Origin: a virus
DNA length: 35,762 bases
Reading direction: 5' to 3' (one strand)
IMG/VR virus record: IMGVR_UViG_3300021600_000013
Span: 1-35,762 of that record
The position numbers and the translations under genes are program-made. Of this stretch, positions 14,693 to 24,047 are shown piece by piece (position 1 is the first letter of the stretch; the number at the start of each line of letters is the position of its first letter). The notes beneath the pieces are model-generated. The model made no database searches, was not told the DNA's origin, and saw only the letters and a program-made list of their open reading frames with translations.

Positions 14693-15258
14693 CGGTGTAG
14701 TATTGAGAGCCCTCGACCTTCAGTGGTGTTGAGCGTTACATTCTTATAACCAAAGTGAGCTGCATATTCTACAAGCTTTTTTGGTCCATCAAGGTGAATG
14801 GTGTCATGGTAAACAATCACACCACCTCTTGCAACAAGTTTCTCCACAAGCTTGAACTCGGGAAGTATTGCATTCCATGAATGGTCAGCGTCAACAAAGA
14901 TAAGGTCAAAATGATTCTTAGGTAGCTTACCCAATTCATCAAGTGAGTTGCCTAAGATAAAATCAATTGCCTTATTGCCTTCTGACATGTACAGCTTTGT
15001 CGCATCGGTGCGATAGTCATTGATGTCGATGCCGACATATAGCCCACCTTTTGGCAATGCCTTGATAAGATGCTGCGATGTCTCGCCCTCAAAGACTCCA
15101 ATCTCAAGCACACTGCTATACTTAGACATCTTCATCAGCGATGCCATGAAAGCACCGCATTCATCCTCGGAGTTCCAGTCATTGCGAGCAACCTCGGTGA
15201 ATGTCTCTGTTGTTACAATCTTCTTAGGTCTGCCCTTCTTTGGTTTATCGTTTTCCAT
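14689..15258 (-). CDS. Class I SAM-dependent methyltransferase
   Basis: 189 residues. An AT-hook-like start, KPKKGRPKK (6-13), leads into a Rossmann methyltransferase with motif I VLEIGVFEGETS (50-61), the motif II acidic residue in GLYVGIDIND (D78), and FDLIFVDADHSW (118-127) followed by GGVIVYHDTIH (145-155). FVDADHSW and HDTIH are typical of the Methyltransf_24 / CmcI-like family, which modifies sugars or small metabolites rather than DNA; no DPPY-type motif is present. It overlaps the glycosyltransferase gene by 14 bp. Methylation of a sugar added by that enzyme is an attractive inference. Confidence 0.85.
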   Translation of the reverse strand: MENDKPKKGRPKKIVTTETFTEVARNDWNSEDECGAFMASLMKMSKYSSVLEIGVFEGETSQHLIKALPKGGLYVGIDINDYRTDATKLYMSEGNKAIDFILGNSLDELGKLPKNHFDLIFVDADHSWNAILPEFKLVEKLVARGGVIVYHDTIHLDGPKKLVEYAAHFGYKNVTLNTTEGRGLSILHR

Positions 15259-16198
15259 CTGCGTATTTGTTTTCTGCTATTCGTGCTAATTGGTAGATGT
15301 GTCTTGAGCCGATTGCCTTGAAGTCCGCTGCAAGCATCCTATCAAGCCAGTCGATGTAGAATCTTGGTGTAAATCCTGCGCCGCCGTAGTAGCTTTGCAA
15401 GTAGTAGTTGTCTATAATCTCTTGGAAGTTCAAGCCCCTCTGCATCGAGAAGTGAATCATGCCACCCTCGCTGCCTTTGATTTTCTCGTAAGCTTTCAGC
15501 GCAGGATCAATGCCGAGTATCGCAAGTGCGACATTCATGTACAACTCATCTGGCTGCCCACCACCCCACTTCATGCGAAGGTCTTTTGGCTCAATCGTCT
15601 TATCCATGTAGAGATGGCGAGCTTGTTGGTAGAGCTCTTGTGTCTGTGAGCCCTTAACAATCCACTGCATCGAGCTGTTTATGGCAGGCATCACTGCATC
15701 CGATGGTAGGTCAAAGTGCGCCCACATCTTATCAGCATAAGCCCACTGCATCTCCTTGAAGTCGCGCCCCTTGTCAATGGTATGGTAGCCCACGCAATGG
15801 CTAATGTAATCTTTGCCAGATTGAGCAAGCTCGTCAATCATCGGCTGAATGTCTTTGAGTGCAACAGCATCCACATCGAGGTAGAGGTTGCAATCGTATG
15901 GCAAGTACTTATATAGATTTACTTTTACCTTGCCTGGATCAAGCTTCTTGTTGGTATAGATATCGGCAGGATTGATGTCTGCAAAGTGCTCGACATACTT
16001 AACAATATCCGGGCACTGTGATACAGCCTTGAGCACATCATCGAACAGTACCGTGATGCTGACATTTGGGCTGTGCTTCTTGATGCTAAATGCAAGATTG
16101 AAAGCAGCCCAATAGTATTGCACCTTACCGAACGCAAGAAGCACCACCCCTGTTGTAGGGGCAGTGCTCTGTGTGGTAGTTGTAAATTCCTCAGTCAT
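15245..16198 (-). CDS. GT-A fold glycosyltransferase
   Basis: 317 residues. A Rossmann-like start (GVVLLAFGKVQYYWAAFNLA, about 17-36) precedes the metal/nucleotide-sugar DxD motif in NLYLDVDAVAL (D108 and D110). Later conserved-looking parts are WGGGQPDELYMN (211-222) and a His in GGMIHFSMQ (about 244-252), as in GT8-like enzymes where a C-terminal His helps bind Mn. No membrane anchor is present, so it is cytosolic. It sits between tail-tube and portal genes, cotranscribed with a methyltransferase, which suggests glycosylation of a virion protein. A role on host surface sugars or DNA is less likely. Confidence 0.85.
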   Translation of the reverse strand: MTEEFTTTTQSTAPTTGVVLLAFGKVQYYWAAFNLAFSIKKHSPNVSITVLFDDVLKAVSQCPDIVKYVEHFADINPADIYTNKKLDPGKVKVNLYKYLPYDCNLYLDVDAVALKDIQPMIDELAQSGKDYISHCVGYHTIDKGRDFKEMQWAYADKMWAHFDLPSDAVMPAINSSMQWIVKGSQTQELYQQARHLYMDKTIEPKDLRMKWGGGQPDELYMNVALAILGIDPALKAYEKIKGSEGGMIHFSMQRGLNFQEIIDNYYLQSYYGGAGFTPRFYIDWLDRMLAADFKAIGSRHIYQLARIAENKYADGKR

Positions 16199-16200
16199 TA

Positions 16201-16737
16201 TCAGAATACACCTGGAGGCGCATCGTACTGGAAAGGAATGTTTTTATTTCTCCAAGAGAAAGTTCCCTCATAACGCTGCAATTCATTGTTCTGCTCTGGC
16301 AAGATAAAGCTTGCTGATGTTGTGATTCCAACTGGAGCCGTGATGTAAAGCACCTTACCCGAGTCGCACATGTAAGCAAGTATCCAAGAGATACGCTTAT
16401 TGTTTAACTCATTGTAGAAAGCGTTGTTCTCGTCAGTCACGTTTGCATCATAAAGAGTCGCTGTGCGATCTTCATTGATACGGATTGAAGTACCGCAACC
16501 GATAGGTGAATCAACTGTGATAGGTGAGCCAGCAGGAAGTGCAAAGCGAATGTCGCTGATTAGCTTAGCTGTGCCTGCGGAAAGTAAAGCATCAACCTCA
16601 ACAGCATCTGAAGGATCAACAAGCTCAGTGCCGCAAGCACCAATGATAACAGCGGAAACTCCGCCAAGTTTATATTCGTTGCAATTGACCAGGTTGTGGT
16701 CAAGCAAGGATGTGTCGCAATAGGATACACAGGCCAT
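16201..16737 (-). CDS. Major tail (tube) protein
   Basis: 178 residues, beta-rich, starting MACVSYCDTSLLDHN and carrying an IPFQYDAPPGVF C-terminus. Its size fits a tail tube subunit. A promoter-like box directly upstream suggests high expression, expected for a protein present in many copies. It sits at the end of the tail genes, before the glycosyltransferase. Three Cys lie in the first 20 residues. The family is inferred from size, composition and context. Confidence 0.55.
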   Translation of the reverse strand: MACVSYCDTSLLDHNLVNCNEYKLGGVSAVIIGACGTELVDPSDAVEVDALLSAGTAKLISDIRFALPAGSPITVDSPIGCGTSIRINEDRTATLYDANVTDENNAFYNELNNKRISWILAYMCDSGKVLYITAPVGITTSASFILPEQNNELQRYEGTFSWRNKNIPFQYDAPPGVF

Positions 16738-16813
16738 TTGTAAAAAGAGTTTGTATTGTTGTTTCGCTGTTGGATAGGTCGCGGCAATACACCTACTTGG
16801 TCTCTATGTTTGG

Positions 16814-16821
16814 CAAAGTTA
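16814..16821 (-). promoter_or_regulatory. -7 box TAACTTTG before the tail tube gene
   Basis: TAACTTTG on the minus strand matches TAnnTTTG and overlaps the stop codon of the upstream tail gene. The tube gene ATG lies 76 nt downstream across the 81-bp gap. No clear -33 element. Confidence 0.5.
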
Positions 16822-18456
16822 CAAAATAAATTCTTGATATAGGTTCACAGAATCTTCAGTTGTTAATCTTTGTAAATCCTGCGCAAGCAAAAACGGCTCG
16901 TCATTGTTGTCCAATATACTCGGCAAGCAGTCAGCATCGGTGTTGCTGCATATCGTTTTGCGCACCTTGGATGACTTAAGTGCAAGGTCAATGTTTAATG
17001 CCCCAAGCTCGTCTGCATCGTTGTAGGCAATATCTGGGAACTCTCCATCAATGGCATAGTATAGATCGCCATTCACATAGCAGTTGTCATAGTAGAAGAT
17101 TGTGCTCAAGAAGTCAAGCACGTACTCAGGCAATCTGCCAAAGGCAAACGTCCACTTCTTCTCGCGATCAACGTAGGTGGTTTGATACTTGCCGGAAGCA
17201 AAGCGGAAGTTGTTCACCTCTGTTTGATACTGAGCTCTGAACTTGCGCCCCTCCAATCGGATGCCAGGCAAGAAGGAGCTTGCACCGAATGCAAGATTAA
17301 ACTGGTCCTCTGCGTTGCAGCCTTCAATCTTATAGTACTTGCACTCGTCATTGTAATCGCCAATGGCAAGTACATCGCTGTACTGATCCCATTGGATTGA
17401 ATCGTTCTCGATGCTTATCTCCACAAGGTTGATGATGGCACCTGCAGGAGCACCGCCAAACTCACTCACCAATATTACAAGTGGGTTGTTGCCATCGGCA
17501 GTGATAAGCACTGTTTGATATCCCGTTCCACTAAACTGCACCTGGTTAGTTCCAATCTTAGCAAAGATTTTTACATTGGTGCGGCTCGCAATATACACGC
17601 TCACGTAGTACTGCAAGCCATCGCATAAGTCATTGCTTATGTTCTGAGTGATGCTACCTTGATCGCCTGCCGTTGGTAGGTCAAACTCTGCTTGACCTTC
17701 GCTCAATGTTACAGCTCCTGCTGTGGTCCATCCACTAACTCCGCCTGCATCTCTGAAGATGCCGTTGTACAAGTAACTCTGTCCGCATGTGTTGGTGCAA
17801 AAGTCCGTGATGGCAAGTCGGTAACACCCCTCGCCAAGTGCAACATCTGTCAATGCAAATGCAGTGGTGATCTTGTTGTCCTTTACAGTGTAAGTCGGTG
17901 CAACTATGTCAACCGTCTCCAGTGTCACCGCATCAACGATTCCCACCTTCATCTGATTTTCTGATGCAAGGCCATACACTTGAATGCCGTTGGTGCTTAG
18001 GCAACCTACCCAGCTCTCACTGGCAAAGCACAATGTCACGCTGTCATTGGTCATCGTTGGATTGGCAAAGTACAATGTGTAAGTGCCAGGCAATGTCAGC
18101 ACATAGGTGCTTGAGCCATTCATCCCAACTGTCAAGCTTCCCTCATCCAATGTCAACACAGTGAACTCTACTTGATACAGCTGATAGATGAAGTTGGTCC
18201 TTAGCAATTGGCAGTAGATACCTGGAACATCCAAAGCAGTTGAGCATGCTTGATTGTCAACAGGAATACCCCAAGCACTTTCGATTGTATCGTACTTGAA
18301 TAGCACTGACAAGTCGCAAGGTGTCGACTCCACTTGGAAGAATACTTGGTCGTTGAAGTCAAGCAGCTGCTTGTAGTCACCGCCGCAATCTGGGCAGTCG
18401 ACAACAGTGTTGCTTGTAAAGATGATAGGCTGATTCGGAATGGAAGTAAAGCTCAT
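16819..18456 (-). CDS. Tail structural protein with carbohydrate-binding-like domain
   Basis: 545 residues, almost entirely beta. It begins MSFTSIPNQPIIFTSNTVVD and has a CPDCGG pair near residue 20. Residues about 230-350 (NGIFRDAGGVSGWTTAGAVTLSEGQAEF cut by several Gly turns, through AGAIINLVEISIE) read like a jelly-roll carbohydrate-binding module. The C-terminal part (about 370-545) forms another beta domain. It overlaps the 674-residue tail gene by 4 bp. Probably a distal tail or baseplate protein that contacts host glycans; no catalytic residues are evident. Confidence 0.55.
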   Translation of the reverse strand: MSFTSIPNQPIIFTSNTVVDCPDCGGDYKQLLDFNDQVFFQVESTPCDLSVLFKYDTIESAWGIPVDNQACSTALDVPGIYCQLLRTNFIYQLYQVEFTVLTLDEGSLTVGMNGSSTYVLTLPGTYTLYFANPTMTNDSVTLCFASESWVGCLSTNGIQVYGLASENQMKVGIVDAVTLETVDIVAPTYTVKDNKITTAFALTDVALGEGCYRLAITDFCTNTCGQSYLYNGIFRDAGGVSGWTTAGAVTLSEGQAEFDLPTAGDQGSITQNISNDLCDGLQYYVSVYIASRTNVKIFAKIGTNQVQFSGTGYQTVLITADGNNPLVILVSEFGGAPAGAIINLVEISIENDSIQWDQYSDVLAIGDYNDECKYYKIEGCNAEDQFNLAFGASSFLPGIRLEGRKFRAQYQTEVNNFRFASGKYQTTYVDREKKWTFAFGRLPEYVLDFLSTIFYYDNCYVNGDLYYAIDGEFPDIAYNDADELGALNIDLALKSSKVRKTICSNTDADCLPSILDNNDEPFLLAQDLQRLTTEDSVNLYQEFIL

Positions 18457-20477
18457 CGAAGTATCTTGTTTGATTTAAGTTGTATGGATGCATCCTGCTT
18501 GATGATGCTCTTGATATCTACCTTATTAATGTAACCCTCAATCACTCGCAGTGGATCATCGTAGTTGCCAAACTTAATCGGCCTTGATGTGTTGTCAAGT
18601 ATTGCCTCAATCTCTTCCATGCGAAGTGGTCGGTCGAAGGAGTAATCTAAGCGGCGCACTGAGTTAGGATCAACATCAACCAATGCAGTTGGCTCGAATG
18701 GAGTACCTTGAATATAAATGTTTGTTGCTCTTGTTTGGCCGTTGTAAGTTGCAGTGTTAAGCAAGCCCTGCCCAAGAAGCCCTGCCGTATTTGTAGTGAA
18801 ATTTCCGACAATGTCAATGCGAATTAAGTCGGTGTAATTGCAAGCAATGTTGACATCAAAGTCGCAATACATATCGAACTGCCCAAGTACGCTTTGAGAC
18901 AATGCGCTGTAAGTTGTTTGTAGCAATGCCGCACTCGAGTCAAACCTCCGCACCATAACTTGAAAGTTTCTTGGTGTAAAGTTTGCCGCTCCGAGTAATA
19001 TCTTAGAAAGTGCGATGCTTCCCTTTACATTATATAATCCTGTAAATGGCACATCATAAGTCTGCCCATCGAATAAGTTATTAGGATCGTAAAACTGATT
19101 GCCAAAAGGTATATAACTTCCGTTATAAGTGCTGTAATCCAAGTTGCTCCCAAAGTCAATTTGCCAAAATGGTTCTGAACCTAAAGCATAATTCGAGTTA
19201 GCAATCACAATCGTGTCGAATGGATTGAAGCCAACAGCAAGATATTGAAACAAGCTATTTGGAAAACCGCCAAGCCAGTTCTGTGATACTTGCTCATTTA
19301 TGTAGCTTGTATTGTACACATGCCCACCGATGCCAAGTGGATCCTGGTCATCGGCAAATATCATTTCAGCAGGACCAAAGAAGTTGCAATCCACAAGCAC
19401 CATGCCCAAGTCATACTGGTCATTGTTAAAGCGGTATATGTCATCAATTACATTGGTATCGAATACTACCTCGCCGCTTAATAAGTCCATCACGTTGCCT
19501 GTATTGCATTCTCCAAGTATTCCAAAGGTCTCGTCTCTAAATCCTCTGAAGGCAATCTGTGGAAAGGTGCAACCGCCATTCCCTCCATCGCACTCCGATG
19601 GATACAAGAAAGGATCAGAGCCAAAGTTGACAGCCGCATAAAGCTGAGTCTTATCGAATGCCATCTTTATGCTTGGCTGATTGTAAAGGTTGCAGCTTTC
19701 GCCAAGCTGTTGGAAGTAGTCATAGTTCTCGATGCGGAGCAATGGTCTTCCATTAGCTTGCCTCTGAATTACCATTCCCAATCTTATCTTCTTATTCAAT
19801 GCCTCGTATAACTTATCAAAGGTCATCTGAGTCGGTGCTTGGCTTGGTGTTCTCATTGCCAAGCCGTTTGTCATCATCAACGTTTTGCCATAGCCATCAT
19901 TGTTAATCTGTCCGCTAAAGTAATCGCTTTCAAAGTCCACAAAGTTATCGCTCATGCAGCTCACAAGGAACTGAAGCGCATCATAAATCTTTATGCATCC
20001 AACAAGGTTAACAACATCGAAGTCTCCAGTGGCAGGATTAAAGAAAGAAACATCGTAAACTGGTGACGGCACAATTGGCTGCAAGTTCTTGGTAATGTCC
20101 GAGTTGCTGTAAAACGGGATGCTCTTGTTATTGTTTATCTTGGTGCTAAAGCTGTCATCGTAAATCTTAGTCTTAACCTGGCACTTATCCAAGTCAAAGC
20201 TGCACTCACTTACAATGATATATCCGTTTGCTAATCGCTTCCATGTTCCTCCGCATTCATACTGCACCTCAACATCTATAAGCGAACAGCCCCCCGTATC
20301 AACAAGATTGTCAAAGATGTATTGATACATGCCACCGACAAAAAGAAGATCATTGTCAAAGGATACAATCCTTGCATTAATTGCCGTATCGAGTGATACG
20401 CTTACACCAAACTCTTCCGCATTGGTCGGCTGCCCTCTGTCAGCTCCATCGATTAGGAACTTGATATCTACTGCCAT
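18453..20477 (-). CDS. Large tail / baseplate hub-like protein
   Basis: 674 residues directly downstream of the tape measure gene, where distal tail and tail-associated (hub) proteins normally lie. It begins MAVDIKFLIDGADRGQPTNA and has beta-rich N-terminal and central domains, including FNNDQYDLGMVLVDCNFFG. Near the C-terminus, SFDRPLRMEEIEAILDNTSRPI (cut at Leu) is followed by a short beta motif. No lysozyme or peptidase motif was found. Its start overlaps the end of the tape measure gene by 10 bp. The assignment is positional. Confidence 0.55.
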   Translation of the reverse strand: MAVDIKFLIDGADRGQPTNAEEFGVSVSLDTAINARIVSFDNDLLFVGGMYQYIFDNLVDTGGCSLIDVEVQYECGGTWKRLANGYIIVSECSFDLDKCQVKTKIYDDSFSTKINNNKSIPFYSNSDITKNLQPIVPSPVYDVSFFNPATGDFDVVNLVGCIKIYDALQFLVSCMSDNFVDFESDYFSGQINNDGYGKTLMMTNGLAMRTPSQAPTQMTFDKLYEALNKKIRLGMVIQRQANGRPLLRIENYDYFQQLGESCNLYNQPSIKMAFDKTQLYAAVNFGSDPFLYPSECDGGNGGCTFPQIAFRGFRDETFGILGECNTGNVMDLLSGEVVFDTNVIDDIYRFNNDQYDLGMVLVDCNFFGPAEMIFADDQDPLGIGGHVYNTSYINEQVSQNWLGGFPNSLFQYLAVGFNPFDTIVIANSNYALGSEPFWQIDFGSNLDYSTYNGSYIPFGNQFYDPNNLFDGQTYDVPFTGLYNVKGSIALSKILLGAANFTPRNFQVMVRRFDSSAALLQTTYSALSQSVLGQFDMYCDFDVNIACNYTDLIRIDIVGNFTTNTAGLLGQGLLNTATYNGQTRATNIYIQGTPFEPTALVDVDPNSVRRLDYSFDRPLRMEEIEAILDNTSRPIKFGNYDDPLRVIEGYINKVDIKSIIKQDASIQLKSNKILR

Positions 20478-23305
20478 GTGTATCTTGAATCTTGTTGGTT
20501 GATGTTGACCACTACGTTGCGGCCCTTTAAAGTCTTGTTGATTGTCTTCAACTCCTTCTCCATGCTCTTGCTGTTTAGCGATGCATTAACAGTCACACCT
20601 TCCTTGCCCCTTCTTCCTGCCGAGTAGCCCATCAATGCAGGACGCACATACTTCTCGTCTATCATCTTGCGGAATGCCTCTGTCGAATGATTCATTGCAT
20701 CAAGCTCGCGGCGATGCTTTGCGCTCTGCCGTCTGTTGACCATGTACTCACCTTGCTCAGCTTCAATCATCGTACCACCTTGGCTGTGTAGCTTGCCGCC
20801 AATCAATCCACCTTTTTCGAACTTAGGCAATGGCTTGGCTGCAACAGCCGCCAATTGAATACCTCCAATTACTCCTGCAATGATCTGAAATGGAATCGCT
20901 TCAGGATAACCAAGCTGTGCTCCCGTCTTTATAATTGATGATGCAGTGTCAACAGCAATGTTAAACAACGCAAGTGCTTTGTCTCGTCTTGCTTGCTTAG
21001 TCTTCTCATTTGAAATTGCTTGCTGTGTTCTTTTCTCCAACGCAACTCTCTGCCTTGCCTTATCACGATCAAGGTCTGAGCTTGCATTAATTGCATTAAG
21101 CTCCGCTTCACTTGTTGCAGTAATCTCTGCAATCCTATTCTCCGAATTTACTTTGTTTAACTCGTTAATTGAATTTAATACACTTTGCACTTGATCAGCA
21201 TATTGAAGTGCTAAATCAATTCGCTTATTCGTCTCTGTCTTTGTCTCCGCTGTAATCGATTGCTGCGTCTCTGCATTGATTAATGCAATCGCACTGGTAT
21301 CACCTTTGGCTGCATCAATTCGCTTCTGTGCATCAATCTTAATCAAAGCAATCCTGCGCTCCAAGCTACTGCCTTCTTCAATCTCCAATGTCTTAAGCTC
21401 ATTGATTTGCGTTTCAATGGCAGCCGCTGCAATGTCAGTCTTAACCTTGCCAATTGCTGTTGCATAGCGTGTTGCAATCTCGAGCTCACTAAGTCCTAAG
21501 CTATCAGCAAATGAAAGCTCGATGGCTTTCTGATTCTCCAGTGCTGCAAGCTGCTGCTGCAAGGTTGCGCCCTCCGCGGCCTTGGCTGCATTAAGCTTGT
21601 CCTTAAACAGCTTTTCATTTGCTGCTTTGTCGAGTACTGCAATATCAGCTGTTGCCTTTGCCCTAATCTCATCAATCACTGTCGCCTGTTGCTCAAGTGC
21701 TTTTATTTCTTCCTCGCTGCCTGCCTTGAACTTTGCCGCTGCAAAGGTTTTTTCAAGCTCGATAATCTTGTTATTGCTCTCGTTTAATATCTTAGACTGC
21801 GCATCCAATGAAGCAACGAATGCATCATTGGCAGCCTTATCTAAATCTTCCCTTGCCTTCTTCTGGTCCTCTGCCGCTTTCTTTGCAGCTTCAAGTGCTT
21901 TGTCGCTTGCAGCCTTTTGCTTTGTCGCACGCTGCTCGTTTACCTTCTGCTGATTCTCATCTATAAGTCCTGCCGATGCTTCAATTGCTGCCGCCTTGTC
22001 AAGCTCTGCAGTAGCTAATGTATTAATAGATGCAGCCGCTGTCTCTTTTTCTTTCTTAACTCTCTCTTTGCCTAACTGCTCTGTTTTAATATTAGTTACT
22101 TGTGATGTAATAAGTGATTCTACTAAATTACGTTTTACAGCACCAGTTGCGATTGCTGAAGCTGTAACAAGGAATGCTGTCACTTTCTCACCAACAGTCT
22201 GCACATTTTGTTGTTGCACTGTTGCCGCCTCTGCTGATAACACAGCCGACTGCGCAAATAATGCCTGAGCTGTTGCCCTTGCTGCCGTTGCTTTAATGTA
22301 TGCATCCTTCTTCGCAATGTAGTTTGCCTCAGCAACATTAAGGTCGGTAGTCTTTCCAAATGAGTTGCCAAGTGTATCATTGTATATCTGCAATGCTGCC
22401 TCCTTGCTTATCACTCCTTTCTTTGCCTGTTCAAATGCAGTACCAACCTTTGTAGTCTCTGCAGTCGCACCTTCAATAGCTTTCTTGCTATCATCAAAAG
22501 TAGCAGCCAGTGCTCTTGTTGAGACCGATGTGCCAAAGATAGCATCCTTAACCGCATCAAAGTTCTCAACAAGTGCAATCAATCCAAGAACCAATGCGCC
22601 AACTCCTGTCGCAGCAAGTGCAATCCTGAATGCTTTCATCAAGCCTGTCGATGTACCGACCACAACATTGTATGCCACCTGTGCTGCCGTTTGCACACCT
22701 GTCTTAATTGCGCTTTCTTCCTTAACCAACTTAGCAAGCTGCTCAACTCCAGTAGCAATAGCCGTTACTGCCGTTAACTTTAATATCGCCTTGTTTAAAT
22801 CTTCGTTCTCACTTCCAAACAATGCGGCCGCTCCTTGTGCTACCTGAAAGGCTGAAGCTAATCCTTGTGTCGCTCCTACTGCTGCATCGAACTTAAACGT
22901 GTCCGATGCGAGAATTTTAACCTTTGCTCTTGTGTCACCAATCTGATCCTCGAGCTTAGCCGCTGCAACAAGCAACTGGTTAAATGCCGCCGTCCCATCT
23001 TGCCCTGCAATCTCCAAGTTGGCAAGCTCTTGCTTCAATCCTCTTAGCTGCCCTGTCAAGGTCTTGCCCGACTTGCCAAGATTGTCAATTGCCTTGGCTT
23101 GGTTGTCTAATGTCTTCTTAACCTCGCCGCCACCGAATGCCGCACTGAAAGCTCCTGCGATGCTTCCAAAGAATCCTTTTACCTTCTTAGCTGAATCCTG
23201 TGCACCCTCTACTACCTTGTCATTAATCTGGTTAATCTCGTTGACTGTCGCCTTGAGACTGGATGTTTCCGCTTCATAAGCGACTTGAATAGTAGCTGTT
23301 GCCAT
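20468..23305 (-). CDS. Tape measure protein
   Basis: 945 residues, Ala/Lys/Glu-rich. Helical coiled coil covers about 30-210 and 430-780; a hydrophobic stretch around RIALAATGVGALVLGLIALV (about 225-250) and a second near FQIIAGVIGGIQLAAVAA are typical membrane-active parts. The C-terminal segment has FEKGGLIGGKLHSQGG and AEQGEYMVNRRQSAK, seen in many phage tape measures. It sets tail length and helps DNA ejection; by the usual 0.15 nm per residue rule the tail would be roughly 140 nm. Its ATG shares a base with the upstream stop (TAATG). Confidence 0.9.
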   Translation of the reverse strand: MATATIQVAYEAETSSLKATVNEINQINDKVVEGAQDSAKKVKGFFGSIAGAFSAAFGGGEVKKTLDNQAKAIDNLGKSGKTLTGQLRGLKQELANLEIAGQDGTAAFNQLLVAAAKLEDQIGDTRAKVKILASDTFKFDAAVGATQGLASAFQVAQGAAALFGSENEDLNKAILKLTAVTAIATGVEQLAKLVKEESAIKTGVQTAAQVAYNVVVGTSTGLMKAFRIALAATGVGALVLGLIALVENFDAVKDAIFGTSVSTRALAATFDDSKKAIEGATAETTKVGTAFEQAKKGVISKEAALQIYNDTLGNSFGKTTDLNVAEANYIAKKDAYIKATAARATAQALFAQSAVLSAEAATVQQQNVQTVGEKVTAFLVTASAIATGAVKRNLVESLITSQVTNIKTEQLGKERVKKEKETAAASINTLATAELDKAAAIEASAGLIDENQQKVNEQRATKQKAASDKALEAAKKAAEDQKKAREDLDKAANDAFVASLDAQSKILNESNNKIIELEKTFAAAKFKAGSEEEIKALEQQATVIDEIRAKATADIAVLDKAANEKLFKDKLNAAKAAEGATLQQQLAALENQKAIELSFADSLGLSELEIATRYATAIGKVKTDIAAAAIETQINELKTLEIEEGSSLERRIALIKIDAQKRIDAAKGDTSAIALINAETQQSITAETKTETNKRIDLALQYADQVQSVLNSINELNKVNSENRIAEITATSEAELNAINASSDLDRDKARQRVALEKRTQQAISNEKTKQARRDKALALFNIAVDTASSIIKTGAQLGYPEAIPFQIIAGVIGGIQLAAVAAKPLPKFEKGGLIGGKLHSQGGTMIEAEQGEYMVNRRQSAKHRRELDAMNHSTEAFRKMIDEKYVRPALMGYSAGRRGKEGVTVNASLNSKSMEKELKTINKTLKGRNVVVNINQQDSRYTWQ

Positions 23306-23424
23306 TACTTCTGAGCTTTGATGTTGGCCTCAAATTTACGTAAATAAAAGTCAACATCACCACTCATCATCTCATTATACTCAACTACGCTGCCACCGCT
23401 CAATATCATCACTTGCTCCCTCAT
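23305..23424 (-). CDS. Tail assembly chaperone T-like part, possible frameshift partner
   Basis: A frame ending one base into the tape measure start. ATG 23424 overlaps the upstream stop as ATGA and gives 39 residues (MREQVMILSGGSVVEYNEMM...FEANIKAQK); an upstream in-frame ATG at 23520 would give 71. The same frame is open back to about 23625 and lies at -1 relative to the upstream gene, so it could also be expressed as the tail of a fusion, as with lambda G/GT. Position directly before the tape measure gene is classical for the T segment. Acidic helical composition fits, but no sequence signature proves it. Confidence 0.55.
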   Translation of the reverse strand: MREQVMILSGGSVVEYNEMMSGDVDFYLRKFEANIKAQK

Positions 23425-24047
23425 GTAGTCGCCTGCCTTTTGCGCCCGTTGTCTCGGTGAGAACTCAAGCGGAACAAGGAGTCGCGCAGATTTCTTTGCT
23501 GCACCAGGTTGTACTCCCATAGAATCTGAAAGTCTTCGGGAGACATAGTTAACAAGGGCATCAGCGGATCGATACCCAAGCCGGAGAAAAAATCTTTCGC
23601 CCCTCCCTTGCTCAGCTGCTCGAATAACTCAAGCTTGTAGTTGTGGATGTCGCTGTTCACAATGTCTGGATTCTCGTCATCGCGGATCATCCACGTTGCT
23701 GCTATGTTAAGCAAGATGTCGCGATGTATCACTGTGTCCTGCCGCTCACGTATCACATGGATGTATGCACCTATCAGTGCCGCGTTCTTTGGATTGGTCA
23801 ACCCGGCACCCAATGCTTTCTCCATCTCGGTAAGTATCAACTCCATTTCGCCGCCACTTACTCCCGAGCTCAACCGCTCAAGCAGACTCATGCTCATGCT
23901 GAAGCGTTCAAGTGGTAGGTTGACCTCCTTTGGGAATCGGTAGTAGGTGTGCCCCTCATGCGTAAACACCTCAACGAGGTTATGCGTTGTCTTCTTACTG
24001 CCCAATAAAGAGCGCAGTCGACCTTTTAATTCTTTGATGTACTTCAT
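23421..24047 (-). CDS. Tail assembly chaperone G-like protein
   Basis: 208 residues, helical, two genes upstream of the tape measure gene. It starts MKYIKELKGRLRSLLGSKK, continues with a short beta part (EVFTHEGHTYYRFPKEVNLP), then helices with SMSLLERLSSGVSGGEMELI and SPEDFQILWEYNLVQQRNL. Codons 153-154 are TTT TTC preceded by T, a classical -1 slippery heptamer. The start overlaps the previous gene by 53 bp, so a later start is possible. The chaperone call is positional. Confidence 0.55.
   Translation of the reverse strand: MKYIKELKGRLRSLLGSKKTTHNLVEVFTHEGHTYYRFPKEVNLPLERFSMSMSLLERLSSGVSGGEMELILTEMEKALGAGLTNPKNAALIGAYIHVIRERQDTVIHRDILLNIAATWMIRDDENPDIVNSDIHNYKLELFEQLSKGGAKDFFSGLGIDPLMPLLTMSPEDFQILWEYNLVQQRNLRDSLFRLSSHRDNGRKRQATT
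23586..23592 (-). other. Slippery heptamer T TTT TTC in the tail chaperone gene
   Basis: The minus strand reads GAT TTT TTC in the frame of the 208-residue gene. A -1 slip here enters the frame of the small T-like ORF, which has no stop until 23305, giving a fusion of about 247 residues. The heptamer fits the X XXY YYZ rule. Phe-Phe pairs can give this by chance, and the T-like ORF also has its own ATGA-coupled start, so use is unproven. Confidence 0.4.

Noticed and set aside
21582-22847. Plus-strand ORFs in the tape measure gene
   Set aside because: Ser/Ala-rich antisense reads of the Ala/Lys-rich coiled coil.
23331-23338. TAAATTTG box upstream of the tape measure gene
   Set aside because: Lies in coding sequence of the T-like ORF and has no other promoter support.
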